Assembly: GCA_024760905.1 (NCBI GenBank)
Contig: CM045737.1
Span: forward strand, 19,057,348 to 19,121,347
Direction: 5' to 3'
DNA: 64,000 bases
Source of the DNA: Plotosus lineatus
Taxonomy: Eukaryota; Chordata; Actinopteri; Siluriformes; Plotosidae
Within the stretch, counting starts at the first letter, position 1, and each line of letters opens with the position of its first letter. Of this stretch, positions 22,839 to 35,086 are shown in pieces. Both the position numbers and the translations under genes were made by a program. The notes beneath the pieces are model-generated. The model was given only the letters and a program-made list of their open reading frames with translations, had not been told where the DNA came from and searched no databases.

Positions 22839-24819
22839 CTTCTTTTCCTTTCGGCTTTTCCCTTCAGGGGTCGCCACAGCGAATCATCTGCCTCCATCTC
22901 ACCCTATCCTTTGCTTCTTCTTCTCTTACACCAACGACCTTCATGTCCTCCTTCACCACATCCATGAATCGTCTCTTTGGTCTTCCTCTAGTCCTTCTGC
23001 CTGGTAGTTCCAGCCTGTTCCTATCCAGCATCCTATTACCAATATACTCACTATCCCTCCTCTGTACATGTCCAAACCATCTCAATCTAGCCTCTCTGAC
23101 TTTGTCTCCAAATCTCTAACATGTGCTGTCCCTCTGATGTGCTCATTCCTAATCCTATCCATCCTCGTTACTCCCAAAGAGAACCTCAACATTTTCATCT
23201 CTGCTACCTCCAGCTCTGCCTCCTGCCTTTTCCCCAGGGCCACTGTTTATAAACCATACAACATCGCTGGCCTCAATACCGTCTTGTACACTTTTCCTTT
23301 CATTCTTGCCGATACCCTCCGATCACACATCACACCGGACACTTTTCGCCAACCATTCCAACCTGCCTGCACACGCTTCTTCACCTCTTTTCCACGCTCT
23401 CCATTGCTCTGGATTGTTGAGCCTAAGTATTTAAAATCCTGCACCTTCCTTATCTCTGCTCCCTGTAACCTCACCATTCCTATTGGGTCCTTGTCATTCA
23501 TGCACATGTATTCTGTCTTACTGAGGCTAATCTTCATTCCCCTCCTTTCCAGGGCATACCTCCACCTCTCTAGATTTTCCTGCACTTGTTCTCTGCTCTC
23601 ACTACAGATCACAATGTCATCTGCAAACATCATAGTCCATGGGGAATCTTGTCTAACCTCGTCTGTCAGCCTGTCCTTCACCATAGCAAACAAGAAGGGG
23701 CTGAGAGCTGACCCTTGATGCAGTCCCACCTCCACCTTGAACTCTTCTGTCACACCAACAGCACACCTCACCACTGTCTTACATCTCTCATACATGTCCT
23801 GCACCACTCTATACTTCTCGGCCACTCCAGACTTCCTCATGCAATACCACAGTTCTTCTCTCTGTACCCTGTCATATGCTTTCTCCAGATCCACAAAGGC
23901 ACAATGCAGCTCCGTCTGACCTTCTCTGTACTTCTCCATTAACATCCTCAAAGCAAACACTGCATCTGTGGTGCTCTTTCTTGGCATGAAACAAAACTGT
24001 TGTTCACAAATGCTGACCTCTTCCCTTAGTCTAGCTTCCACTATTCTTTCCCATAACTTCATCGTATGGCTCATCAACTTTATCTCTCTGTAGTTGCCAA
24101 AACTCTGCACGTCTCCCTTGTTCTTAAAAATGGGCACCAGCACACTTTTCCTCCATTCCTCTGGCATCCTGTCACTCTCCAAGACCTTGTTGAATGTTCT
24201 TGTCAGAAAATCTACTGCTACCTCTCCTAGACACTTCCATACCTCCACCGGTATGTCATCAGGACCAACTGCCTTTCCATTCTTCATCCTCTTCAATGCC
24301 CTCCTCACTTCACCCTTACCGAGCATACAAGTCACCATACGCACTCTGTTTGGCCTTTGACACTGCTACCTTTGCCTTCCGCTGTGTCTCCCTGTACTCC
24401 TGTTTACTCTCTTCGCTTTTCTCAATGTCCCACTGTTTCTTAGCTAACCTTTTCCTTTGTACACACTCCTGCACTTCCTCATTCCACCACCAAGTCTCCT
24501 TATCTACTTTCCTTCCAGATGACACACCAAGTATTCTCCTACCTGTCGCCCTGAACACATTAGCTGTAGTTGTCCAGTCATCTGGAAGCACTTCCTGACC
24601 ACCCAAAGCCTGTTTCAACTCCTCCTTGAAGACAACCCGACACTCTTCCTTTTTCAGCTTCCACCACTTTGTCTTCTGCTCTGCCTTTGTCTTCTTCACC
24701 TTCCTCACCATCAGCATCATCCTGCACACCACCATCCTATGCTGTTTGGCAACACTCTCACCCGCTATTACTTTGCAGTCACTGACTTCCTTTAAATTAC
24801 ATCGCCTGCACAAGATGTA
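22839..24819 (-). mobile_element. RTE-like LINE, copy C, 5'-truncated
   Basis: The 3' end is at the left (cttcttttcctttcggctt in plus). The body runs to 24819, in the coding region near CRRCNLKEVSD, and there joins Tigger-like sequence with overlap tgta (24816-24819). About 250 bases between 'cacccttac' and 'cgagcatac' (near 24319) are deleted next to copy A. Confidence 0.92.
22864..24813 (-). pseudogene. RTE reverse transcriptase, partial (copy C)
   Basis: Segments 24813-24316 (end of endonuclease and linker), 24344-23247 (365 residues with RT motifs FVDLEKAYDRV, GLHQGSALSPF and FADDIVICSES all present) and 23085-22864 (C-terminal WFGHVQRRDSEYIG to MDVVKEDMKVV). The deletion near 24319 removes the linker before the RT fingers. 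The N-terminal endonuclease half is absent because of 5' truncation. Confidence 0.88.
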
Positions 24820-24957
24820 TAATTTTTAAAGGGTTTATGTTGTAGTATTGACCTTTTTCATGTAAAATGCGACTCAATTTACAAAAAAAAAAAATTTTTT
24901 AATCAGGTTACAAAACCACTTCTGGATTAATTTCGTCAGGTGAGGTATGACTGTGTG
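24816..24957 (+). mobile_element. Tigger-like 3' end fragment
   Basis: Matches the 3' halves at 34900-35043 and 49460-49590: tgtataatttttaaagggttt, tgtaaaatgcgactcaattt, and the terminus cgtcaggtgaggtatgactg. It is cut on its left by RTE copy C. Confidence 0.65.
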
Positions 24958-26510
24958 CGCGTGTGTGTACATATATATGTGTACATACTTTATATATAAA
25001 TAAAATATTGCATTTGTATGGCTTAAATTTTTCATATAAAATAGAACAATACAATATATACTCATTTAATAATCCCTAATATTATACCTCTGGTAATTAT
25101 GCGAGTTAATCAATTTTAATTTGCTGTTTCTGATTAGGGATCATTTATGACAGAACAGAAACAAAAACTAATTACTACATTCACTGAATCAACAAACTGT
25201 CCATGATGCCACTATTCCGAATTTAATGAACAACTGTTTGTTCTGTGAGTTGTAAAAGCCACGTGAACACAACAAAAATAGTCCGACTTTCCATTTATTT
25301 ATTTCTTGTTCTATAAAGTGTTCCTGGACAAAAAAGATATGCTTCACAGCCTGTCCCAGATACCAGTTCTCACAAAACCATTTACGCGCAGGACTTAACC
25401 CACATTTAGATGGAACCATATTTAATTGGTAAAAGTGACCTCAGAAAGACAGTGAACTGTGGCTAGCTTCCAGGCCAAGCCGTATTTGTCCATAGAGGCC
25501 AAGCACATAGCGGAAAATCATAAATCATCTGCATGAGATTCCACCTGAGCTCGCACTTTTGCCTGAGATGGAGCTGTTATCCTTGAGGCCTGATTCAATT
25601 ATTTACTTGCCAAATAAATTATTACATAATGCCCCAGTGTGTAATAGGCCACAGCAACACTTCTTTTCCAACTAAATCTGACAGCCTGTTTCCATCTGAA
25701 ACGGTCCCCTGGGAACTATAATGAACGTCATGCAAAACGGGGGGTGGGGGGGGGGTGTTAAAAATGATGGAAAACTGAAAGGGGTTCATTCTTTTTAAAA
25801 AGTGTGGACCTGCTGTACTTCTAAACTCTGAAGATAAATAAGCTGATTTAATCAAAAAGCCCACAATCCCCAATTGCTATGTATGATATTCAAAGTGTAT
25901 CTTGTCTTTGCCCAGTGTTGGCTGAGACCGGCTTCAACCTCCTCACGACCCTAGTAGAATTAAACGATTCAGAAAATGAATAAGTGAGTGAGTGAGTGAG
26001 TGATGCACCCCATGCTGTGTTTTCATAGATCATACAGGATTGCATTCTGTAGTAGCACTCTTGACTTCTCAGATCTTATTGGTCAGAAGGTTTGATTCAT
26101 TTTCAGTGTCAGTAAAGCATGGACTGTAGTACTGACTGTTAGTCAAATCCCAAGTTTATATAAATGCATGTTGATGTTACCAGTCATTCCTATAGCAACA
26201 TTTCATTCACATGGACTGCGTGTAACCTTAACCCAGTATAATAAACAGGCCAAATAAACATGCTTTATTTAACAAAGAAAAGACTTTTGTAAGGAGGCAT
26301 CTAATTAAACATTTAAGAAAGACTATGTCAACATTTGTAACATTCTGCACAGACAAGTCTTTAAGACAGAGGACATCACGCTTGCTAGTTTCTTGGCAAT
26401 GTGACAAGCTGCATTCTAAATCTAATGAACTTCATGAAAGAAAAACACAAGCCTGTGAGCGAACGACTATAATACCTGTGCTCCCACATGTTCCACAAGC
26501 TACCATACAT
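24958..26510. other. Unique DNA with possible conserved block
   Basis: No gene is supported. A block at 25440-25735 is complex and repeat-free, and reads like conserved non-coding DNA (gcataaatcatctgcatgag-like segments; attacataatgccccagtgt). A G-run lies at 25740-25756. At 25895-25985 is a worn type II SINE tail ending in a (GTGA)n tract (25984-26003). Confidence 0.4.
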
Positions 26511-26750
26511 TAACATTCATCCATTCATTTTCTGAATAGCTTAATCCTATTTAGGGTCATGGGGAGGCTGGTGCCCATCTCAACTGACTCTAGGCGAGGG
26601 TAGGGAATAGAATGTGGGAGGAAACCAGAGTACCCAAAGGAAACCCACGCAAGCACAGGGGGAACATACATACTCTATACAGAAATACAGAAGAACAAGA
26701 ATCCTTCTTGCTGTGCGGTGGATGTGCTACCCACTGAGCCACCATATCCA
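26511..26750 (-). repeat. Fish SINE, V-SINE-like, internally deleted
   Basis: Tail (ggtcatggggaggctggtgc, ctctaggcgagggtaggg) joins directly to the body (tgtgggaggaaaccagagta) without the middle portion. The worn tRNA-like head is at the right (ggatgtgctacccactgagc). Confidence 0.75.
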
Positions 26751-26929
26751 ATCACAATGAATATTGTTATCACAATTATTTGAGACATTAAATAACTGGA
26801 ATAATGGGTGCAGAATAAAAGATTTCAGGATTTGGCAATATTTTACTAACATGTCTCTCCGATTCATTTCCTTTAACAGCATTGTGTTGTTTGCCCTTTG
26901 AGTTCAAAGATAATCATGACTTCATATCA

Positions 26930-29154
26930 GATCTGTGATCCTTGGCTGTGGGTCCGGAGGTACCTAATGAAGCCAATCCAAGCGCGAAATGCTCACCCAC
27001 ACACAGGACATGTGTGGGTGGGTGCTGCGATGGAAGTGGAGGTAGCATGAGCTTTGCGTGCCGTGTATTCTGCTACCTCTCCACAGTTCGTTGGTTCTCT
27101 GCTGTACAGCCACCTATGAAGACTTTGCTTCGCCAAACTGAGCGGTTGGTAGCAAGCTGCTCCCAAGTGCTGATGTTTATGTTCATGTCTTTCAGGGACA
27201 CTTTAAGGCTGTCTTTGAAGTGTTTCTTCTGTCTCCCAACTGAACGCTTGCCTTCACAACGCTCTCCATACAGTAGCTGTTTTGGCAGTCGATTCTCCAT
27301 CATTATGACAACATGGCCTGCCCATCTGACCTGCGCTTTCTGAAGGAGGGTGTGGATGCTGGGAATGCTGGCTTGTTCCAGGACTTCCGGGTCAGGGATT
27401 TTGTCCTGCCACTTGATGCGGAGGTGTCTGTGGAGGCAGCTCAAGTGAAAGCGGTTGAGCTGTTTAGCGGTCTGCTGTAGACAGTCCAGGTCTCACATGC
27501 ATAGAAGAGGGTGGTGAGCACCACTGCACTGTAGACCTCAAGCTTGGAGGTAAGGCTGAGTCCTCTCCACTCCCACACATTCTCACGGAATCTGCCAAAG
27601 GAAGAACTGGCCTTGGCAATCTTTTTGTTGACTTTTGCATTGATGTTCACCGCTCTTGAGCATATGCTACCCAGATAGGTAAAGTTGTCAACAGCCTAAA
27701 GTTTTTGTCCCTTCACAGTGATGTGTGGTTCCTGGTCGAGCTGTCCTGCCACAGGCTGGTACATTACTTCAGTCTTTTTGATGCTTATGGTGAGGCCAAA
27801 GTTGTCACAGGCTCTTGAGAAGCAATACATTTCGTGCTGCATCTTCTGCTCTGTGCCAGGGTTGAAGGTGCAGTTGTCAGCAAACAAGAAGTCTCCAATG
27901 ACCGTCTTCTTCACCTTGGTGACAGTCTGCAGGAGCCTGAAGGTGAACAGTCCATCATCAGTCCAGTATCTGCCATGCATCCCATCCTGGCAATCACAGA
28001 AAGCATGTCAGCATGCCTGAAAAGACCATACTGAGGAGTATTGGAGTAAGAACACAGCCTTGTTTCACCACGTTTGTCACTGGGAAAGCCTTTGACTCGT
28101 CTCTGTCACCCAAAACTTTCACCATCATGGAACTGGTGGATGATTGTGATGAACTTGCTTGAACAGCCAAACTTCTCCATTATCTTCCATAAGTCATGTC
28201 TGCTGACCCCGTCGAAAGCCTTTATCAGATCGACAAATGTCACGAAGAGGTTGCTGTGCTGTTCTTGGAATTTTTCCTGGAGTTAGCGTGCAGCAAATAT
28301 CATGTCAACTGTTACACATTTGGTACAAAAGCCACACTGACTTTCTGTGAGGAGACCCCGCTTGATATGCTGGAGGAGATGGTTGAGCAGGACACGGGCC
28401 AGGATCTTCCAGGCTATCTGGACAGGAGAAAGATCCCTCGATTATTGTTGCAGGACTGGCAGTTGCCTCTCATTTTATAGATGTGGACCATGCCAGCATC
28501 TTTCAGCTGTTGTGGGGCCTTCCTTTCACTCCACGTGGACTAGAAGAGCTCAGTCAGTTTCTGCATCAAGGACTGGTCCTCCTGCGTCATATACCGCCGC
28601 AGAAATTGCGTCTGATCCTGGTGCTTTGCCACAAGAAAGTTGCTTGACAGCCTTTCTGACTTCTGTGGGAAGATTGTTGAGGACCCTGTTGGTCTCCATT
28701 TGTGGTAGGTGGGCGATGGCCTCATTGTTGATTGTAGGTGGGCGATGGCCTCATTGTTGATTGTGGCAGGGCGGTTCAGGACCTGGTTGAAGTGTTCAGC
28801 TTACCTTTCCAGAATGATCTACTTCTCGGTCAGCAGCTGCATCCAATCTCTAGTGGGGGGGGCAATGGACTGAGGTCCATGCACAGTCTTCAAGGTGTCA
28901 TAGAAATGCTTGGTATCGTGACTGTCCATATAGCCCTGTCTTCGGCCTTCTTACTGTACCATGAGTCCTGCGTAGTTTCTTTTGTACCTTGCTTTTTGCG
29001 CCAACATCTCTCTTCGCTCGTGACAAGGGGGTCATTCTGGTGTATTCTGTACAGCTGGTATATGTCTGACAGAAGTGCCTGTATCTCCCCGTTGTTATCA
29101 TCGAACCAATCCTGGTGCTTGCGAGTTGCTGGTCCAAGGTGTTTAAAGGCTGTG
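26930..29154 (-). pseudogene. Second-family LINE reverse transcriptase, broken
   Basis: Reading leftward from 29154: linker (AFKHLGPATRKHQDWFDDN), RT motif A FVDLIKAFD (near 28240), then FLFADNCTFN (27696-27980), where the usual FADD has become FADN, then YACETWTVY (27441-27650) and the C-terminal block SIHTLLQKAQVRWAGHVV (27073-27444). The very end (about 27030-26930) has a worn CxxC...H...H pattern (PVCG, then LRTH) with an in-frame stop, as in the C-terminal finger of this family. Several frameshifts make it inactive. Confidence 0.85.
28707..28768. repeat. 31-bp tandem duplication within the LINE
   Basis: The segment gtgggcgatggcctcattgt and following bases occur twice in direct succession, a small later duplication in the dead LINE. 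Confidence 0.85.
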
Positions 29155-32100
29155 GAGGGGGCACAAACAAGTGTCCGCCCTCACACCGGTCCCAAGCCCA
29201 GATAACTGCAGGGGGTTGCGACAGGAAGGGCATCTGGTGTAAAACGTTTGCGAGAATACAAAACGCAAACCGTAAAGAGAAATTTCATACTGGATCGGTC
29301 GAGGCCTGGGTTAACAACGAACACCATCAGTGCTGTTAACCAACAGGGTGTTGGTGGAAATTGGTCTACTGTTGGTCGAAGAAGGAGAGGCAGGTGACGT
29401 GTTCGTAGGCAGTGAGAGAAGAGGAAAAGCATGAGTCTAGGACTGAGAGTAAAGACTATGAATGTTGGAACTATGACAGGAAGAGGTAGAGAGCTGGCTG
29501 ACATGATGCAGAGCAGGAAGGTGGACATACTGTGTATTCAGGAGACCAGGTGGAAAGGTAGCAAGGCTAGAAGCTTAGGAACAGGGTTTAAGCTGTTTTT
29601 TCATTGTGTGGATGGATGGGAAGAGAAATGGAGTTGGAGTCATCTTGAAGGAGGGGTTTGTCAGGAATGTTCTAGAAGTGAAAAGAGTGTCAGACAGTGA
29701 TGAGTCTCAAGTTAGAAATTGAAGGTGTGATGGTCAATGTTCTTAGTGCTTATGCCCCATAGGCAGGATGTGACCTAGAAGAGAAGGAGAGATTCTGGAA
29801 TGAGTTAGATGAAATAATGCCGAGTACCCCCCAGAGGTGAAAGAGTGGTCATTGGTGCAGACTTCAATGGACATGTTGGTGCAGGCAACAGAGGGGACGA
29901 GGAAGTGATGGGCAGGTTTGGTATCCAGGACAGGAACACAGAAGGACAGATGTTGATCAATTTTGCAAAAAGGATGAAAATGGCTGTGGTGAATACTTTC
30001 TTCCAGAAAAGACAGGAGCATAGGGTGACTTCTAAAAGTGGAGGTAGGAGCACATAGGTAGACTACATCTTGTGTAGGAGAAGTCAGTGACTGCAAAGTC
30101 ATAGTGGGTGAGAGTGTTGCCAAACACCGTAGGATGGGGATGTGCAGGATGAGGTTGATCGTGAGAAAGGTGAAGAAGGCAAAGGTAGAGCAAAAGACAA
30201 AGTGGTGGAAGCTGAAAAAGGAAGAGTGTCGTGTTGTCTTCAAGGAGGAGTTGAAACAGGCTTTGGGTGGTCAGGAAGTGTTCCAGATGACTGGACAACC
30301 ACAGCAAATGGGATCAGGGAGATAGGTAGGAGAGTACTTGGTGTATCCGCTGGAAGGACAGTAGATAAGCAGACTTGGTGGTGGAATGAGGAAGTGCAGG
30401 AGTGTGTACAAAAGAAGAGGTTAGCTCAGAAAAAGTGGGACATTGGGAGGACCAAAGAGAGTAAACAGGAGTACAGGGAGACACAGCGTAAGGCGAAGGT
30501 AGCAGTGTCAAAAGGCCAAAAAGAGGGTGTATGATGACTTGTATGCTAGGTTGGACAGTAAGGAAGGAGAAAATGATTTATACAGTTTGGCACATCAAAG
30601 ATATAGAGATGGGAAGGATGTGCAGCAAGTGAGAGTGATTAAGGACAGGGTGGGAAATGTATTGACTGATGACAGAAGTGTGCTGGGAAGATGGAAAGAG
30701 TACTTTGAAGAGCTGATGAATGAGGAAAATGAGAGAGAAAAAAAAAAAAAAAGAGTAGAAGAGGTGACAGTTGAGGACCAGGAAGTAGCAAAGATTATTA
30801 AGGGTGAAGTGAGGAGGGCATTGAAGAGGATGAAGAGTGGAAAGGCAGTTGGTCCTGATGACATACCGGTGGAGGTATGGAAGTGTCTAAGAGAGGGAGC
30901 AGTAGATTTTCTGACAAGAACATTCAACAAGGTCGGAGAGAGTGAGCAGATGCCGGAGGAAAAGTGTGCTTGTGCCAATTTTTAAGAACAAGGGAGATGT
31001 GCAGAGTTGTGGAAACTACAGAGGGATAAAGTTGTTGAGCCATACGATGAAGTTATGGGAAAGAATAGCGGAAGCGAGACTAAGGGCAGAGGTCAGCATT
31101 TGTGAACAACAGTTTGGTTTCATGCCAAGAAAGAGCACCACAGTTGCAGTGTTTGCTTTGAGGATGTTAGAGAAGTACAGAGAAGGTCAGAAGGAGCTGC
31201 ATTGTGCCTTTGTGGATCTGGAGAAAGCATATGACAGGGTGCCGAGAGAGGAACTGTGGAACTGTGCAATAGCATGAGAAAGTCTGGAGTGGCAGAGAAG
31301 TATATTAGAGTAGTGCAGGACATGTATGAAAGATGTAAGACAGTGGTGAGGTGTGATGTCAGTATGACAGAAGAGTTGAAGGTAGAGGTGGGACTGCATC
31401 AAGGGTCAGCTCTCAGCCCCTTCTTGTTTGCTATGGTAATGGACAGGCTGACAGACAAGGTTAGACAAGAATCTCCATGGACTATGATGTTTGCAGATGA
31501 CATTGTGATCTGTAGTGAGAGCACAGAACAAGTGCAGGAAAATCTAGAGAGCTGGAGGTATGCCCTGGAAAGGAGAGGAATGAAGGTTAGCCTCAGAAAA
31601 TCAGAATACATGTGTATGAACGACAAGAACCCAAGAAGAACAGTGAGATTACAGGGAGCAGAGATAACGAAGGTGGAAGATTTTAAGTACTTAGGTTCAA
31701 CAATCCAGAACAATGGAGAGTGTGGAAAAGAGGTCAAGAAGCATGTGCAGGCAGGTTGGAATGGTTGGAGAAAAGTATCCGGTGAGATGTGTGATAGGAA
31801 GGTATCGGCAGGAATGAAAGGAAAAGTGTACAAGACGGTGATGAGGTCAGTGATGTTGTATGGTTTAGAAACAGTGGCACTGGGGAAAAGACAGGAGGCA
31901 GAGCTGGAGGTAGTAGAGATGAAAATGCTGAGGTTCTCTTTGAGAGTAATGAGGATGGATAGGATCAAGAATGAGTACATCAGAGGGACAGCCCATGTAA
32001 GATGTTTTGGAGACAAAGTCAGAGAGGCTAGATTGAGATGGTTTGGACATGTACAGAGGAAGGATCATGAATATATTGGTCGTAGGATGCTGAGGTTGGA

Positions 32101-32280
32101 ACTACCAGGCAGAAGACCGAGAGAAAGACCAAAGAGAAAATTTATGGATGTGGTGAAGGAAGATATGAAGGTAGTTGGAGTAAGAGGAGAAGATGCAGAA
32201 GACAGGGTGAGATGGAGGCGGATGGTTTGCTGTGGCAACCCTTGAAGTGAAGAGCCGAAAGGAAAAGAAGAAGAACAAGA
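29155..32280 (+). mobile_element. RTE-like LINE, copy D, inserted in the other LINE
   Basis: Starts with the G-rich leader (gagggggcacaaacaagtgt) and ends in the 3' terminus (gccgaaaggaaaagaagaag). The flanks are the same second-family LINE, in register: the host protein reads ...ALRDLVYS from one side and TAFKHLG... from the other. The only repeated bases at the junctions are about gag, so the target duplication is minimal or lost. Confidence 0.93.
29431..32245 (+). pseudogene. RTE endonuclease-reverse transcriptase, broken (copy D)
   Basis: Segments: 29431-29700 (VQETRW-type endonuclease start, here IQETRW), 29845-30057 (GADFNGHVGAG, catalytic Asp kept), 30104-30534 (linker), 30527-30985, 30942-31277 (GFMPRKST, FVDLEKAYDRV) and 31256-32245, 329 residues with GLHQGSALSPF, FADD at 31489-31500 and the complete C-terminus (WFGHVQRKD to RMVCCGNP). 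A polyA stretch near 30739-30752 and several small indels shift the frame. Inactive, but all domains can be traced. Confidence 0.88.
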
Positions 32281-33010
32281 GTACACCAAATCTCTTAATG
32301 CTGCCCATAGTTTCTCTGTGCTGTCCAGATCATTCTGGGGTGTCTTGCAGCCTGTTGTTGAGGTTCCTGGCAAATTCTTGTGCGATATTGCTGTTCTTCA
32401 GCTTGGAGACATTCGGCCTCTTTGTAGTTTTCTGGCCTTGGGGCAAGATTTTCAAGGGCAAGATTGCACTTGGACACTGAGTCGATGATCAGTCTAGCAG
32501 TCGGCACCACACATGGTCCTTGTCACCCTGACATCCTGTACGTCCATCTTCCTGGTGATGACAGTCAATTAGATGCCAATACCTGGAGCATGGGTACATT
32601 GAAGATGTCTTTTTATAGGTGGGGAGGCAGAACAGTGTGTTGGTGACGACAAGGTCATGGGTGGCACACAACTTGAGAAACAGGAGGCCGTTGCTGTTGC
32701 ACTTGCCTTTCCAGTTTTGGTGATCTGTCCCCACTCCGGCATTGAAGTCCCCGATAACGAAAAGCTTCTCAGACTGTGGTACTGCTGCAATAAGGGCGTT
32801 TAGTTCTTCATAGAATTTGTCCTTGATGTCCTTGGAGTTGGTCATCGTTGGAGCATATGCACTGATCAATGTCACACTTTTCTTGTTTCCAAGTGGGAGC
32901 TGAAGTCACGTCAAATGATTCGTGATATCCTCTGGGGGTTTCATTAGTTTCCAGGCGAGGTGAGATCTGATGGGGAATCCAACGTCCGCCTCTCGCCATC
33001 CAGTGCTACT
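32281..33010 (-). pseudogene. Second-family LINE endonuclease, broken
   Basis: The minus strand encodes an AP-type endonuclease: SAYAPTMTNS and VIGDFNAGVG within 32875-32489, followed by ALRDLVYS at the junction with copy D (about 32285-32310). Upstream, frame fragments reach to about 33010. Frameshifts separate the parts. The 5' untranslated region fills 33010-33948. Confidence 0.75.
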
Positions 33011-34779
33011 GCATCTACTCCAGAAAAAGGTATACCTGCCACCATGCTCTGTAAACTGGCCCTAGTCTGCAAGGCATTTTTTGCTGAGGGCTGCTATGTC
33101 TATGTTTTAGCGAGCGAGTTCTTTGGCAACTAGTGCAGTTCAGCTATCTGGTCTGTCTGCCTTGGTGTTATCCAGCAGAATTCGTATGTACCATGTGCCA
33201 AGGTTGAGTACGTTCACTTGTTTTATCTTTGTTCAACCACTTTCATGGATCCCCGCCAGCCACGGTTTGCTGGCCAAGGTGAGGTGAAGCTGGCTATTTT
33301 TAGGGCACCTTTTCTCGCCCCTTTTTCAATGGAGGTGAGCAGTGAATCCTAAAGAGAGCTCACCCAGGGGGCTGCAAAACTCTACTGCTGCTTCGGTCCA
33401 GTAGAGAACGACCCGATGGCCTGGACTGCCTGTGTGTAGGTCCATGACTAAAACTTCCAGTGAATCCTGCTTCGCCATTCGCCCATCGCTACGGGACTTG
33501 GGGTTGTAGGGTATGGGTGAAGTCATGACTTGCGCTTGACTTGGATTTAAGTGAGGGAGAGTTGCGCAGATCATCAGCCTCACTCTCTCGTCCCGGTTTA
33601 TCAGGGTCCAGTGGCACGACACAGTCGAGATGGCTGGAGATAGTTCAGGGTGCAGTGGATGGCCAGCAGTGTCCCGTGTGTCTCACTGTGCCCAAGTTGT
33701 GGTCCACGACGCTTTGCTGGGTCCGTCTTCTTGTCCGTTGGACTAATTTGGCAGTTTCTTCCGCACAATCAGCCAGATCCAGTCTTTGCATGCGTAGGTA
33801 GACAGGTCCTATTCTTACCGATTGTCTTGTGGCATGTACACATGACAGTCGAGGTTCATGGTTGTTGGGCGCCTAAACTCATCAGAGGTCCGGAAAGATC
33901 TGCCCACTGCCCATTAGGCTTGATAGTTCTGCTTCACCAAAGCCAAGATTACAGTAGGCCCTTGACTTTTCGCGGTTTTGCACCCACGGTTTGAGTATTC
34001 GCTGACTGCCGAGCAACCGGCACGTGATTTAAATTCAGCCAATGGCTATCCTCCTTTCTCCTGATTGGTTGAGCTGATGTCCCGCCCCTGTTCCTCATTT
34101 GCGCACAAGTTGTCAATGAGCCATCATTTTGTGTGTGTTTTAATTACCAGTTAAGCTCTATGATACCACTCAACCGCTATGCGTCTTCTCTGGCTAAGCG
34201 ATAGAAAACGCTCGATGTCTCTTCTGAATAAGTAAGACTTTCTCCTGAGAAACGACGGTTTTCTCTGAACTTTTGTATTAAAATCTTTTTCAATTATTAT
34301 TCCAGTACAGTACCTAAGTTCATGTTTATGTGTGAGATTTTATGTTCTGTAGCATGTTTAACAAAGGATACCAAAAGGATAAACTTTATTACAGTACCCT
34401 TCATGTCCTTTTACAGTGAACTTGGAGTGACGTCTCCAAGATGGCGCTGCCCAGAGGGCAACGTCGCGGAGTTCTGAGTCAAATTGTTTCTTTGTTCGTT
34501 TTAATTTGTTTTATTTGTTGTTTTGTTTGTTCATGTTTTGTACTATGCTCGTCTACGACCGGTCGACTCTACTACAGCTATAAGATCGGAGTATCTTCGG
34601 GCGTGTATAACCAAGCACGCTCAACTGGGCTGGTTAGCCGGGCTGCGGCTAGCAGAGCTAATATGCTATAGTAGGCAGCTCAATGCGAGCCACACCCCAG
34701 CTGACACGAAGCCCAGGCAGGAAGAGGCTGAATGACGAGTCCGGCGCTTGGGATTGCAGGGGATTAAGGCCATGTGATT

Positions 34780-35043
34780 TCTGATGCAAGTGAAAAGAAG
34801 AAGCGGGCTCGTGGCATGCGGTTGAGTGACATCGCATAGGAATATGGCCAAACCCGTCTACCATCGGAATGATATTGAAGCAGAAGGAGGTCTTAAAAGG
34901 TATGCTTGTATAATTTTTCAAGGGTTTAGGGGTAGTATTGGGGGCCTTGGAACGAATCACACGTGTAACATGTAAAATGCGATTCAACTTACGAGAAATC
35001 CAGGTGAACAAAAAGACTTATTTTCATAAGGTGAGGTACCACT
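34780..35043 (+). mobile_element. Tigger-like family 1 remnant with HTH coding fragment
   Basis: The region codes for RLSDIA, a stop, then EYG; after a frameshift NPSTIGMILKQKEVLK follows. This is the N-terminal helix-turn-helix of Tigger transposases. The 3' part continues to gtgaggtaccactg, a TIR next to TA (35044-35047). No catalytic domain follows. The left border is not clear. Confidence 0.7.
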
Positions 35044-35086
35044 GATATACACACACACACTATATCTATCTATCTATATATATATC

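Larger units (their letters stand above)
26870..33948 (-). mobile_element. Second LINE family, about 4 kb, split by RTE copy D
   Basis: The minus strand carries an AP-type endonuclease (right part) and reverse transcriptase (left part). Removing 29155-32280 leaves about 3.95 kb. The 5' region reaches to about 33948, where it meets the TIR of the next element. The 3' region ends near 26870 after the C-terminal zinc-finger-like segment and tail (ggcaaacaacacaatgc in sense). I recognise the protein as one widespread in fish and invertebrate genomes but cannot fix its clade. Confidence 0.85.

Noticed and set aside
22348..24819. Twin-priming inversion to explain copies B and C
   Set aside because: Twin priming leaves the inverted 5' part upstream of the 3' part. 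Here the 5' fragment lies beyond the 3' terminus of copy C, so the geometry is wrong.
26942..27343. Plus-strand gene at 26942-29339
   Set aside because: These frames are antisense to a clearly recognisable LINE protein on the minus strand.
33541..33994. Plus-strand frames near 33.6 kb as a gene
   Set aside because: They fall in the 5' region of the second-family LINE (minus strand) and have no coding signature.
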